Source: Candidatus Latescibacterota bacterium
GTDB taxonomy: Bacteria > Latescibacterota > MWCZ01
DNA length: 64,000 nucleotides
Direction of reading: 5' to 3'
Assembly (NCBI GenBank): GCA_022706085.1
Contig: JAKJDF010000012.1
Coordinates: forward strand, 1-64,000
The position numbers and the translations under genes were made by a program. The notes beneath the pieces are model-generated. The model did no database searches. It worked only from the letters and a program-made list of their open reading frames with translations, and was not told the origin of the DNA. Below, piece by piece: positions 43,602-51,474 of the stretch (position 1 is its first letter; every line of letters begins with the position of its first letter).

Positions 43602-44660
43602 ATGCGACCCTTTGTGCAAATCTGGCGGTGCCGCGGGCAACGTAATGGAATGCCGCCGCGCGGAGTGTTTTCAGCGTTTGCCCTGGGAACTGTTTTCGTG
43701 TTCGCCGCGCAAGCGCCGGCGACACCGTCGAGGAGCCCCGAGGAATCTCTGCGGCGAATTGACGAAACTTTGAGGCGTCCAACGAGGTCCGCGTTCCAGC
43801 GTGAACGGAATGTGCAGACGGCGCGTGACATGATCGCCCGTTTCACGGCTGAATATCCGGGTCCAGAGTACCGGGGAGCCGCGCTTCTGTACTCCGCTAG
43901 ATCCGCGGCGATGCTCGAAGACTTCGCCCTGGCGCGGAATCTTGCAGATAGCGCCATGGCCATGCCTTTGACCGATTCACGTAGAATGGAGGCTGAGTTC
44001 ATCCTTGGAATGGCGTCGATTCGGATGGGAGAGACCGCCCGCGGGGCGCAAGTGCTCAGGGAACTGCTCGCGCGGCGTGTACGGCATGAAATAGTGCCCG
44101 AGGCGCGCATCCTCCTGGCGCAAACGTTGGCAGAAAACGGTGATGGCGCCGGCGCTACGGCATTGCTGGATTCCGTGATTCGCGAAGGACGCCCGGACTG
44201 GGCGGTTGAACGTGCGCGACTCCTCAGGCCCGGTTACCGGCGAATCGGTCAGCCGGCGATTGACTTTGCGGCTCGCGCACTTGATGGATCGAGCATCCGG
44301 TTATCCGATTACGCTGGCAGAGTGGTTCTGCTCGATTTCTGGGCCACGTGGTGCGGACCTTGCAGGACCACAATCCCGGAGATCGCACAATTGTACGAAC
44401 GCTATCATGCGCAGGGATTTGACGTGATCGGGGTCAGCCTTGATACGAACGAGGAAGCGCTGAGGTCTTTCATCGCTACGTACCGCATGCCGTGGCAACA
44501 GGTGTTCGAAGGGGAGGGCTGGCAATCCGAGATTGGGAGGACGTACGGCGTCAACGGAATTCCCGCGCTCTTTGTGATAGACCGGAGAGGGAGAATTCGC
44601 GGTAACGAATTGCGTGGCAGACCTTTGGAAGAAATGGTCCAACGACTTCTCCGTGAGTAG
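43602..44660 (+). CDS. Helical-repeat protein with C-terminal TlpA-like thioredoxin domain
   Basis: A 352-residue protein with an N-terminal hydrophobic segment (FSAFALGTVFVFAAQAP), so exported. Residues about 50-200 are helical repeats resembling TPR (YRGAALLYSARSAAML, AEFILGMASIRMGE). Residues about 215-350 are a TlpA/ResA-type thioredoxin domain: VVLLDFWATWCGPCRTTIPE with Cys251 and Cys254, then FDVIGVSLDTN and the cis-Pro loop GVNGIPALFVID. It probably reduces disulfides in the periplasm. It lies 26 bases after the 1134-residue lipoprotein gene and is likely the last member of that operon. Confidence 0.88.
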   Translation: MRPFVQIWRCRGQRNGMPPRGVFSAFALGTVFVFAAQAPATPSRSPEESLRRIDETLRRPTRSAFQRERNVQTARDMIARFTAEYPGPEYRGAALLYSARSAAMLEDFALARNLADSAMAMPLTDSRRMEAEFILGMASIRMGETARGAQVLRELLARRVRHEIVPEARILLAQTLAENGDGAGATALLDSVIREGRPDWAVERARLLRPGYRRIGQPAIDFAARALDGSSIRLSDYAGRVVLLDFWATWCGPCRTTIPEIAQLYERYHAQGFDVIGVSLDTNEEALRSFIATYRMPWQQVFEGEGWQSEIGRTYGVNGIPALFVIDRRGRIRGNELRGRPLEEMVQRLLRE

Positions 44661-44689
44661 GCGGCCGGGAAAATCGAGGAGTCAACCCT

Positions 44690-45319
44690 GTGACAGGACT
44701 GCTGCTCGAAGGAATTGTCGCGTCTGGCAAAACCAGCGTGATCAGAGCAATCCAGGCGTTGCCCGCATGGCAAAGACGGTCATCGAAGCTCCTTTTGAGC
44801 GAGTTCTTTACCGAACGTGCGAACGAACATCTTCGTAACCGAGATGCAGATGCGTACCGCGCGCTGATGCACAAAAATCTTCGGATTCTGGATGCGGCGC
44901 GGCAAATCGAGATGGCGAGTCCGTTGCTTTCGGAAGAAAGCGGGCGTGAGCTGTGTTACCTGCTGGAACGGTTCCATTTCACCAACGCGATTTCCTATGC
45001 AGACGGCCTTTTTGAGACGTACCGGGATATCGATCTCACACTCGCGAGGCTAAACTGCCGCGTCGTCGTTCTGCTGGTCGAGGAATCCATGGTTTCCTCG
45101 CGAGTTGCGGAAGTGTTCCGTCAGCGGGGGCAGGCGTGGCAGGCGTACCAGAAACGTCTTGAGGAAAAAGTGGGGGACCTCGGCACGCATTACGTTGGTG
45201 TTCAACGTGCGTTTGTCAGCGGCCTCAAATGGACGAGCATGGAACACAGAACGATCGATGCCACGGACAAAGATTGGCGGAGGTGCGCAGAGGAGATACT
45301 CGAATTCTGGCGCATTTGA
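44690..45319 (+). CDS. P-loop kinase of the nucleoside/nucleotide kinase type
   Basis: A 209-residue protein starting at GTG 44690 behind AGGAG. The Walker A loop EGIVASGKTS is at residues about 8-17, with the downstream Leu- and Arg-rich helices, an ERFHFTNAISYADG segment resembling the DR(F/Y/H)-type substrate motif of thymidylate and deoxynucleoside kinases, and a hydrophobic strand VVVLLVEES. The phosphate acceptor cannot be named. It stands alone between the thioredoxin-domain gene and the PHP phosphatase gene. Confidence 0.65.
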   Translation: MTGLLLEGIVASGKTSVIRAIQALPAWQRRSSKLLLSEFFTERANEHLRNRDADAYRALMHKNLRILDAARQIEMASPLLSEESGRELCYLLERFHFTNAISYADGLFETYRDIDLTLARLNCRVVVLLVEESMVSSRVAEVFRQRGQAWQAYQKRLEEKVGDLGTHYVGVQRAFVSGLKWTSMEHRTIDATDKDWRRCAEEILEFWRI

Positions 45320-45380
45320 ACAAGGCTGAGACTCGCCCTGTTCGCCCGCGACATGCGCGACAAGATTGAGTGAGGTGTAG

Positions 45381-46235
45381 GTGTTCGATTACCATCATCA
45401 TTCCGCGTTTTCCGTTGATTGCACGGCTTCGATGCCAGATGTCTGCCGGGTGGCGGTGGAACGCGGCATATCCGAGATCGCGTTTACCGAGCACATGGAT
45501 TTCATCCCGGAAGAGAAAAACACGGGATACTTTCGGTATGACGCCTACATGGAATCCGTTCGCCAGTGCCGTGAACGATTCCGTGACGAACTGGCAATAG
45601 TGGCGGGGATCGAGGTAGACTACTGCCCCGATTTTGAGAACGAAACAGGGAAATGGGTCGAGGAGAGGGAGTTTGATTTCGTAATCGGCTCAGTGCACTA
45701 CCTTCGGGGGAAGGGCAACATCTCAGAACCGCGAGCGCTGGGCTTTTTCCGTGGAAGGACGGAGCGCGAGGCTTACGGTGAATACTGGGATCTGGTACTC
45801 CGTTGCGCGCGCTTCGGAATATGGGATGCGCTCGGGCACATCGATCTCGTGAAACGGTACGGCACGGAGGTTTTCGGGCCGTTCAACGAAGAACGACACG
45901 CCGAGGCGCTGGACGAGGTTTTGTCAACTCTGGTCACCAAGCGGATCGCCCTTGAGATCAATACTTCCGGACTTCGGCAACCGCCGGCCGAGTGCTACCC
46001 GTCTGCCGCGGTGTTGCGAAGGTACAGGGAACTCGGCGGCGTGCGTGTCACTGTGGGGTCGGATTCGCATGCGGTGGATCATACGGGAGCCGGAGTTTTC
46101 TTTGGTCTGCGAATGGCCAGGGAGACAGGTTTTACGCACGTGGAACGCTTTCGCCGACGGGAAGGAAGCGCGGTCCCGATCAATCTCGAGTTCGGACCGG
46201 GGGATGAACGGCTCTTGCAACAAAAACGGCTCTGA
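45381..46235 (+). CDS. hisK: PHP-domain histidinol-phosphatase
   Basis: A 284-residue PHP phosphatase. Metal-binding blocks are DYHHHSAFSVDC (H-x-H), FTEHMDFIP, GIEVDYCP, GSVHYL, GHIDLVKR and the C-terminal GSDSHAVDHTG. This order and length match the HisK-type histidinol-phosphatase (histidine synthesis, Bacillus-like), though PHP phosphoesterases with other small phosphate substrates look similar. Start GTG at 45381. No other his gene is in the window. Confidence 0.82.
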   Translation: MFDYHHHSAFSVDCTASMPDVCRVAVERGISEIAFTEHMDFIPEEKNTGYFRYDAYMESVRQCRERFRDELAIVAGIEVDYCPDFENETGKWVEEREFDFVIGSVHYLRGKGNISEPRALGFFRGRTEREAYGEYWDLVLRCARFGIWDALGHIDLVKRYGTEVFGPFNEERHAEALDEVLSTLVTKRIALEINTSGLRQPPAECYPSAAVLRRYRELGGVRVTVGSDSHAVDHTGAGVFFGLRMARETGFTHVERFRRREGSAVPINLEFGPGDERLLQQKRL

Positions 46236-46263
46236 GCCATCTTTGTGTGTGTTCCTCGTTGGT

Positions 46264-46283
46264 TTCTGGCCGCGCGGCCAGAA
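46264..46283. repeat. Perfect 20-base palindrome upstream of the NrnA-like gene
   Basis: TTCTGGCCGC followed directly by GCGGCCAGAA, with no loop. It lies in the 152-base gap between the PHP phosphatase gene and the NrnA-like gene, 105 bases before the latter's start. A loopless perfect dyad is more like an operator for a dimeric regulator than a terminator. No other copy was noticed in the window. Confidence 0.5.
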
Positions 46284-46387
46284 TGCGTGCGCGATGGACC
46301 AAATCGTGCAAGGCAGCCGCGAGTTCGGTGTTGCGTGCAGTGAGCAGCCGGACACTGCACGGGCTTACACGAAGGCGGGAGGAGTAA

Positions 46388-47413
46388 ATGGCGACAGATC
46401 TCAACGCGATCTCTCGGGTTATCCGTTCGAAGAATCGCTTCGTGGTTTCCGCCCATATGCATTTTGACGGCGATGCAGGAGCCTCACAGCTTGCGATGGC
46501 GCGACTGCTGCGCATGGCAGGCAAGGAAGCAATAGTCGTTAATGACGAGGAGACCCCGATTCAGTTTCGGTTCTTGCCTGAAATTGAAACGATACTGACG
46601 GCGGTCCCCGCGGACTACGCTCCTGACGCAGTTGTGATTATCGATACCCCTGTCCGGGAGAACATCAACTGCGGCGACATCCGGCGCCGTTTTCAGAAAC
46701 CGGTGGTCTCCGCGGAAGAGGCCGGCACAATTGGGAAATCGGCGTGGAAAGACGTGGTCACGATCTATCTCGACCACCACGAGAGGAGCGACCCGCTCGG
46801 GGAATACGCGTACGTTGACCCTACGGCGTCCGCCGCTGCTCTGATTGTTGCGCGCCTGCTGAAGGCGCTCAAAGTGCCCGCAGATTCCACTCTGGGAACG
46901 ATGATCGTGTGCGGGATCATGTCGGATACAGGACGCTTCAGTTTCGCGAACACGACTCCTGAGGCCCTCCGGGTTGTGGCGGACATGATGGACGCGGGGG
47001 CCAGCGTCAACCAGGTCGCGACGGAGCTGTATTACAAGAACTCGTTCGACAGTGTGCGTGTGACAGGACAGGCACTTTCGACGATGGAGTTATCCGCGAG
47101 CGGAAAAGTCTGCTCCATGTTGATCTACGAGGAACCGGTGAATGCTCAGGGCCAGGCGATCGAGGTAGAGGATCTGCCAAACTGGCCGGTGACCATCAGA
47201 GGGGTCGAAATCGGGATGTTCCTCAGGCCAGGAGCCGACGGAACCGTTCGTGTGAGCATTCGGTCAGCAGGCGAGGCCGACGTGAACAAGTTCGCTTCTC
47301 AGTTTGGCGGCGGAGGGCACAAGAAGGCCGCGGGCTGCAAGATGAAGATTCCCATCGAGGAAGCGCGCCGCGCCCTTGTCGCAGCGGCGGAGAAATTCCT
47401 GCTGGAAAAGTGA
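46388..47413 (+). CDS. nrnA: DHH/DHHA1 phosphoesterase, NrnA-like oligoribonuclease / pAp phosphatase
   Basis: A 341-residue DHH-family protein. The metal motifs are SAHMHFDGDAGAS, VIIDTP, YLDHHE and GIMSDTGRFSFANT; the C-terminal DHHA1 substrate motif is FGGGGHKKAAG. Such proteins degrade 2-5mer RNA (nanoRNA) and dephosphorylate 3'-phosphoadenosine 5'-phosphate. The first motif reads H-x3-D-x-D with an unusual Phe (HMHFDGD rather than the common H-x-x-P-D-G-D). A very strong GGAGGAG site precedes ATG 46388. A T-rich terminator follows the stop. Confidence 0.88.
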   Translation: MATDLNAISRVIRSKNRFVVSAHMHFDGDAGASQLAMARLLRMAGKEAIVVNDEETPIQFRFLPEIETILTAVPADYAPDAVVIIDTPVRENINCGDIRRRFQKPVVSAEEAGTIGKSAWKDVVTIYLDHHERSDPLGEYAYVDPTASAAALIVARLLKALKVPADSTLGTMIVCGIMSDTGRFSFANTTPEALRVVADMMDAGASVNQVATELYYKNSFDSVRVTGQALSTMELSASGKVCSMLIYEEPVNAQGQAIEVEDLPNWPVTIRGVEIGMFLRPGADGTVRVSIRSAGEADVNKFASQFGGGGHKKAAGCKMKIPIEEARRALVAAAEKFLLEK

Positions 47414-47440
47414 ATGAGATACTGCTTGTGATGGAAGGAT

Positions 47441-47481
47441 CGGAGAAGGGCCGCGCAGAGGCGCACCTTCTCCTTTTTTTT
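47441..47481 (+). terminator. Intrinsic terminator after the NrnA-like gene
   Basis: The stem GGAGAAGG (47441-47448) / CCTTCTCC (47466-47473) encloses a GC-rich loop that can form an inner GCGC pairing. It is followed by eight T (47474-47481). It ends just before the ribosome site of the next gene. Confidence 0.88.
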
Positions 47482-47495
47482 GAGGAGTCTTCGTG

Positions 47496-48458
47496 ATGGA
47501 ACGGATTCGGCTTGGCCTTATTGGAGCGGGTGGAATGGCAAACGCGGTTCACTATCCGAGCCTTGCGGAAATGCCAGATGTCGAATTGAAAGCGTTGTGC
47601 GACCTTGATGAGGAGCGCCTGCGGAAAACGGCGGACCGCTTCAGAATCGCGGCGCGCTACACGAATTACCGTTCCATGCTGGAAAATGAACAGGTGGATG
47701 CCGTTTACGCGCTGATGCCGCCGCATCAGCTGTTTGACCCGGTGATGGATGCCATCGAGCGCGGCAAGCACGTGTTCATAGAAAAGCCACCCGCAATAAC
47801 CTCCGATCAATGCCTTCAGATGGCGACTGCGGCGAGAAGCAGGGGCGTCCACACGATGGTGGCATTCAACCGGCGGTTCATCCCGGTCATGCAGAAGGCC
47901 AGGGAGATGGTCACCGCGAAGGGCGACGTGATCCAGGTTGTATCGACGTTCTACAAAGATTACAGGGGACAGCCCCCGTACTACCGGGGCGCGGTAGATA
48001 TCCTGACCAGCGACATGATTCATGCCGTCGACATGTTGCGGTGGATGGCGGGTGCGGAGGTTGTGGATGTCGTGAGTGACGTGCAGTCAAGGAACGCAAG
48101 TTACGCAAACATGTTCAACGCGTTGGTGCGCTTTGAGAATGGCTGTGTCGGAGCATTGCTCGGGAACTGGAATGTGGGCGGGCGGAGGCATGTGTTCGAA
48201 ATGCACGCGGACGGAATAAGCGCTTACTGCAACCCTGACTCCACAGTGGAGATTCTGGCAGACAACGGCCAACCGATTGTGTTTTCGGCAAAAGAAGTGG
48301 CCGGCAGCGAGGAGAATCGGGTGTACTATGGTTTTGCGGCGGAGAATCGGCATTTTGTCGACAGCCTGAAGGCGGGCCGAGAACCTCAGACAAACTTCAA
48401 TGACGCACACAAAACGATGCAACTGGTGGATCTGATCTACCGGAATGCGTGGAACTGA
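47496..48458 (+). CDS. Gfo/Idh/MocA-family oxidoreductase
   Basis: A 320-residue NAD(P)-dependent oxidoreductase. N-terminal Rossmann motif LGLIGAGGMANAVHYPS; the EKPPAITSDQC block has the conserved Lys that helps catalysis; the C-terminal alpha/beta sheet domain follows (VSTFYKDYRGQPPYYRG, GADILxSDMIH-like region at about 165-185). Members oxidise or reduce sugars, inositols or amino-sugar derivatives. With inositol and deoxysugar genes elsewhere in the window, a cyclitol or sugar substrate is plausible. ATG 47496 is eight bases from AGGAG. Confidence 0.85.
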   Translation: MERIRLGLIGAGGMANAVHYPSLAEMPDVELKALCDLDEERLRKTADRFRIAARYTNYRSMLENEQVDAVYALMPPHQLFDPVMDAIERGKHVFIEKPPAITSDQCLQMATAARSRGVHTMVAFNRRFIPVMQKAREMVTAKGDVIQVVSTFYKDYRGQPPYYRGAVDILTSDMIHAVDMLRWMAGAEVVDVVSDVQSRNASYANMFNALVRFENGCVGALLGNWNVGGRRHVFEMHADGISAYCNPDSTVEILADNGQPIVFSAKEVAGSEENRVYYGFAAENRHFVDSLKAGREPQTNFNDAHKTMQLVDLIYRNAWN

Positions 48459-48487
48459 ACGGCGCTGGCAACTTGTCGGGCGGCAAC

Positions 48488-48522
48488 AAAGGGGCAGGCC
48501 TTACCAAGGCCTGCCCCTTCCG
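48488..48522. terminator. Bidirectional terminator between convergent genes
   Basis: A perfect 12-base-pair stem GGGGCAGGCCTT (48491-48502) / AAGGCCTGCCCC (48506-48517) with a three-base loop, flanked by A on one side and T on the other. It would stop transcription of the oxidoreductase gene (plus) and the aldolase gene (minus). Confidence 0.85.
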
Positions 48523-48547
48523 TTTCCACGTCTTGTGGTCCTGCAGA

Positions 48548-49549
48548 TTACTTCCTCGCGTACACCTTCGCCATCTCCTCGAGGGAGATCACTTTGGTGA
48601 AATTGCTGGCCTTTCCCGCGGTGCGGAAGGCGATCATCCTTGTTTCGACGACGTGCGACATGGCTTCCATTGCAGGCCTGAGATAATCACGGATATCGAA
48701 TTTCTCCGGGCTTTCAACGAAGACCTTTCGGATGGTAGCGGTGGCCGCGAGACGAAGGTCTGTGTCGATATTGATCTTCCGCACGCCAAAATCGATTGAA
48801 CGGACGATATCCTCCAACGGGACGCCCATCGCGCCGGGCATTTTCCCCCCGTACTTGTTGATTTCCGCAACGAGCTCCGGGGGAACGCTCGACGAACCAT
48901 GGCTGACGATTGCGAGGCCGGGCATCTTCTTGTTGACTGCCTGGACGATATCGTAAGCCAGAACCGGTTTCGCCTTGAACTTGAACGCGCCGTGGCTGGT
49001 CCCGAACGCAAGGGCGAGGGCGTCCACACCTGTTTTGTGGGCGAACTCCACCGCCTGGTCAGGGTCGGCCAGCTTTACCCTGTCAGCTCCGTGCCCATCT
49101 TCGATACCGCCAAGGGTGCCGATCTCCCCTTCCACGGTGATCCCGCGCTTATGCCCTTCAGCCACCACCCGAGACGTCACATCTACGTTGTACTCGAACG
49201 TCGACGGCGTTTTCCCGTCCTCCATAAGCGATCCGTCCATCATTACTGAAGTCCAGCCGTCGTCCATGGATTGTTTGCACGTCTCGAAGTTGTTGCCGTG
49301 ATCCAGATGAAGTGCGACGGGGACTTTCGGGTAAAGCTTCATCGCTGCCTGAACCAGGCCGTAAATCATAACCGGGCCCGCATACTTGCGTGCTCCGCGG
49401 CTTGCCTGAAGGATAACCGGCGACTCAGTCCTGTCGGCAGCGCTCATGATGGCGAGGGTTTGCTCCATGTTGTTGATGTTGAAGGCGCCGACACCGTAGT
49501 TCTTGGCGATAGCGTCATCCAGAATCTGCTTCATGGTGAGAAGGGGCAT
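48548..49549 (-). CDS. fba: Class II fructose-bisphosphate aldolase
   Basis: A 333-residue zinc-dependent aldolase that cleaves or forms fructose 1,6-bisphosphate. Zinc and substrate blocks are VALHLDHGNNFETCKQ, VEGEIGTLGG, FGTSHGAFKF, SHGSSSVPPEL and KINIDTDLRL. ATG 49549 has GGAGG nine bases upstream, which favours it over the longer open frame. A tagatose-bisphosphate preference cannot be excluded, but the C-terminal features fit FbaA of the longer class II type. The stop faces a bidirectional terminator. Confidence 0.92.
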   Translation of the reverse strand: MPLLTMKQILDDAIAKNYGVGAFNINNMEQTLAIMSAADRTESPVILQASRGARKYAGPVMIYGLVQAAMKLYPKVPVALHLDHGNNFETCKQSMDDGWTSVMMDGSLMEDGKTPSTFEYNVDVTSRVVAEGHKRGITVEGEIGTLGGIEDGHGADRVKLADPDQAVEFAHKTGVDALALAFGTSHGAFKFKAKPVLAYDIVQAVNKKMPGLAIVSHGSSSVPPELVAEINKYGGKMPGAMGVPLEDIVRSIDFGVRKINIDTDLRLAATATIRKVFVESPEKFDIRDYLRPAMEAMSHVVETRMIAFRTAGKASNFTKVISLEEMAKVYARK

Positions 49550-49804
49550 GAATGAAATCCTCCAGCGGGAAACGAACGGAAACCGGCCGAAAGCCGGCAT
49601 GAAAAGCAGCCGCAGGTCGGCGCCAAAGACGATAACAAAAGATCACACAGCCGGAAGAGTGGGTCAAGCTTCGCGTTCCCGTGCCTCGACAGAAACCGGC
49701 CGATCGTGTGCACCTCCGGAGGAGGGGGCGCAGACCGGCTTCAGGGTGCATCGTATATTTGTTAGTCCGCTGGTAGTGTGTCCACGGACATGTGAGGAAA
49801 CGCG

Positions 49805-50674
49805 ATGTATCCAGAGCTGTTCAAAATTGGACCCATCACGGTATACAGCTACGGCGCGATGCTTGCGTGCGCGTTCATTGTCGGGGCGTGGCTGTTCCGG
49901 CGCGAACTGCGGAGATGGAATCTGCCGGAGGATCTGGCGGACAGAGTGGCATTGGCGGCGATGTTCGGCGGAATCATTGGCGCCAAACTGTACTTCGTCG
50001 CGCTGGAAGCGCCGGATGAATTCGCCGCGGAGCCTCTCAATACGCTGTTTTCAGGCGCCGGTCTTACGTTCTACGGTGGGCTGGCGGGCGCGGTTCTTTT
50101 TGTCTGGCTCGTGGTGCGAAGGGCCAAGGTTTCATTTCTCCATGTGGCGGATTTGCTGGGACCCATACTGGTGCTCGGATACGCATTCGGCCGTGCGGGT
50201 TGTTTTCTTTCAGGTGACGGAGACTACGGACCGCCGACGAATCTGCCCTGGGGAATGAGTTTTCCGAACGGAACCGTGCCGACGGTGCTGACGGTCCATC
50301 CGACACCGCTGTATGAGATCGGGCTTTGCCTTGTGGGATTCGGGTATCTCTGGTTCGTGTTGCGCCGCAGGACGCTGGCGCCAGGGGTGATGTTGGCAGC
50401 GACCTTCCTCGCGATGGGCGTGGAGCGTTTCATTACAGAGTTCTGGCGGTTCGATTCCGGGGTGTACGCGATGTATGCGTATGCAAACGGGGGCACCTCG
50501 CTGGCGGAATCACAGCGCGTTGCGTTCGAAATTGCCACGAAGGCACATTTCGCGTTCGCCGGGTTGAGTCTCGCGCAAGTCCTCAGTGTGGGGCTTGTCG
50601 TCGCGGGCGTGCTCATTCTGCTTGTTCAGCGCAGGAAACCCGCGCGCGAAATTCCGGCTGCGGTTGGCAGGTAG
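49805..50674 (+). CDS. lgt: Prolipoprotein diacylglyceryl transferase
   Basis: A 289-residue inner-membrane enzyme that attaches diacylglycerol to the lipobox cysteine of lipoproteins. The Lgt signature GYAFGRAGCFLSGDGDYG is present with about seven hydrophobic segments, along with the N-terminal GPITVYSYGAMLA and the conserved HPTPLYE and ERFITEFWR blocks. ATG 49805 follows GAGGAAA. It would process the four lipoproteins encoded at 36-43.6 kb and lies 26 bases upstream of purQ. Confidence 0.94.
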   Translation: MYPELFKIGPITVYSYGAMLACAFIVGAWLFRRELRRWNLPEDLADRVALAAMFGGIIGAKLYFVALEAPDEFAAEPLNTLFSGAGLTFYGGLAGAVLFVWLVVRRAKVSFLHVADLLGPILVLGYAFGRAGCFLSGDGDYGPPTNLPWGMSFPNGTVPTVLTVHPTPLYEIGLCLVGFGYLWFVLRRRTLAPGVMLAATFLAMGVERFITEFWRFDSGVYAMYAYANGGTSLAESQRVAFEIATKAHFAFAGLSLAQVLSVGLVVAGVLILLVQRRKPAREIPAAVGR

Positions 50675-50700
50675 TCGTAACATTTTTTGCAGGGGAATCG

Positions 50701-51474
50701 ATGCGTCCTCATGTACTGGTTCTGCGGGCGGCGGGCTCTAACTGCGATGTGGAGACCGCTCATGCGTTTTCCGTTGCCGGAGGCGAGGCTCAGCGTGTAC
50801 ACGTCAACCGTGTTGCTGAGAAGCCGTCGCTTCTGGAAAAGACATCAATCCTTGTCATTCCCGGTGGTTTCACGTACGGTGACGATGTCAGCGCCGGCAA
50901 GGTTTTGGCGAATGAACTCATGACGCGCCTCTCGGAGCCGCTTCTGAGGTTTGTTGAACGGGGAGGCCTCGTTCTCGGGATCTGCAACGGTTTCCAGGTT
51001 CTTGTAAAAACGGGCCTCTTGCCGGGGTGGGACGAACAGACCCCCTCCTGTACACTGGCAGGGAATCTTTCCGGGAGGTTTGAAGATCGCTGGGTGTGGT
51101 TGCAACCGCGAAGCTCGCAATGCGTGTACACGCGCGGCCTGGAAAAGCCGATTTACCTACCGGTGGCGCACGCTGAGGGGCGTTTTACCGCGTCATCCCC
51201 GCAGGTGCTTGACCGTCTCGCAGGGAATGATCAGGTTGTGTTTCGTTACACGGATGCTCTGGGGAACGACGTTGGGTATCCCGGAAACCCGAACGGTGCC
51301 GATCGGTCTATCGCAGCCATCTGCAATATCCCCGGACGAGTAATGGGAATGATGCCGCATCCGGAACGCCACATTCATCCTACTCATCACCCCCAATGGA
51401 CGCGCAAATCCGGTAACGGTCGCCCGGACGGGCTGGCCATTTTCGAGAATGCCATCCGTGCCGCGCAGGAATAG
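50701..51474 (+). CDS. purQ: Phosphoribosylformylglycinamidine synthase subunit PurQ
   Basis: A 257-residue class I glutamine amidotransferase subunit for purine synthesis. The nucleophile Cys95 lies in VLGICNGFQVL and the partner His220 and Glu222 in MPHPERH. The substrate channel block PGGFTYGDDVSAGK is typical. The start is ATG 50701 behind GGGGAA. PurL and PurS, which complete the enzyme, are not adjacent. It ends directly before rnr. Confidence 0.94.
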   Translation: MRPHVLVLRAAGSNCDVETAHAFSVAGGEAQRVHVNRVAEKPSLLEKTSILVIPGGFTYGDDVSAGKVLANELMTRLSEPLLRFVERGGLVLGICNGFQVLVKTGLLPGWDEQTPSCTLAGNLSGRFEDRWVWLQPRSSQCVYTRGLEKPIYLPVAHAEGRFTASSPQVLDRLAGNDQVVFRYTDALGNDVGYPGNPNGADRSIAAICNIPGRVMGMMPHPERHIHPTHHPQWTRKSGNGRPDGLAIFENAIRAAQE

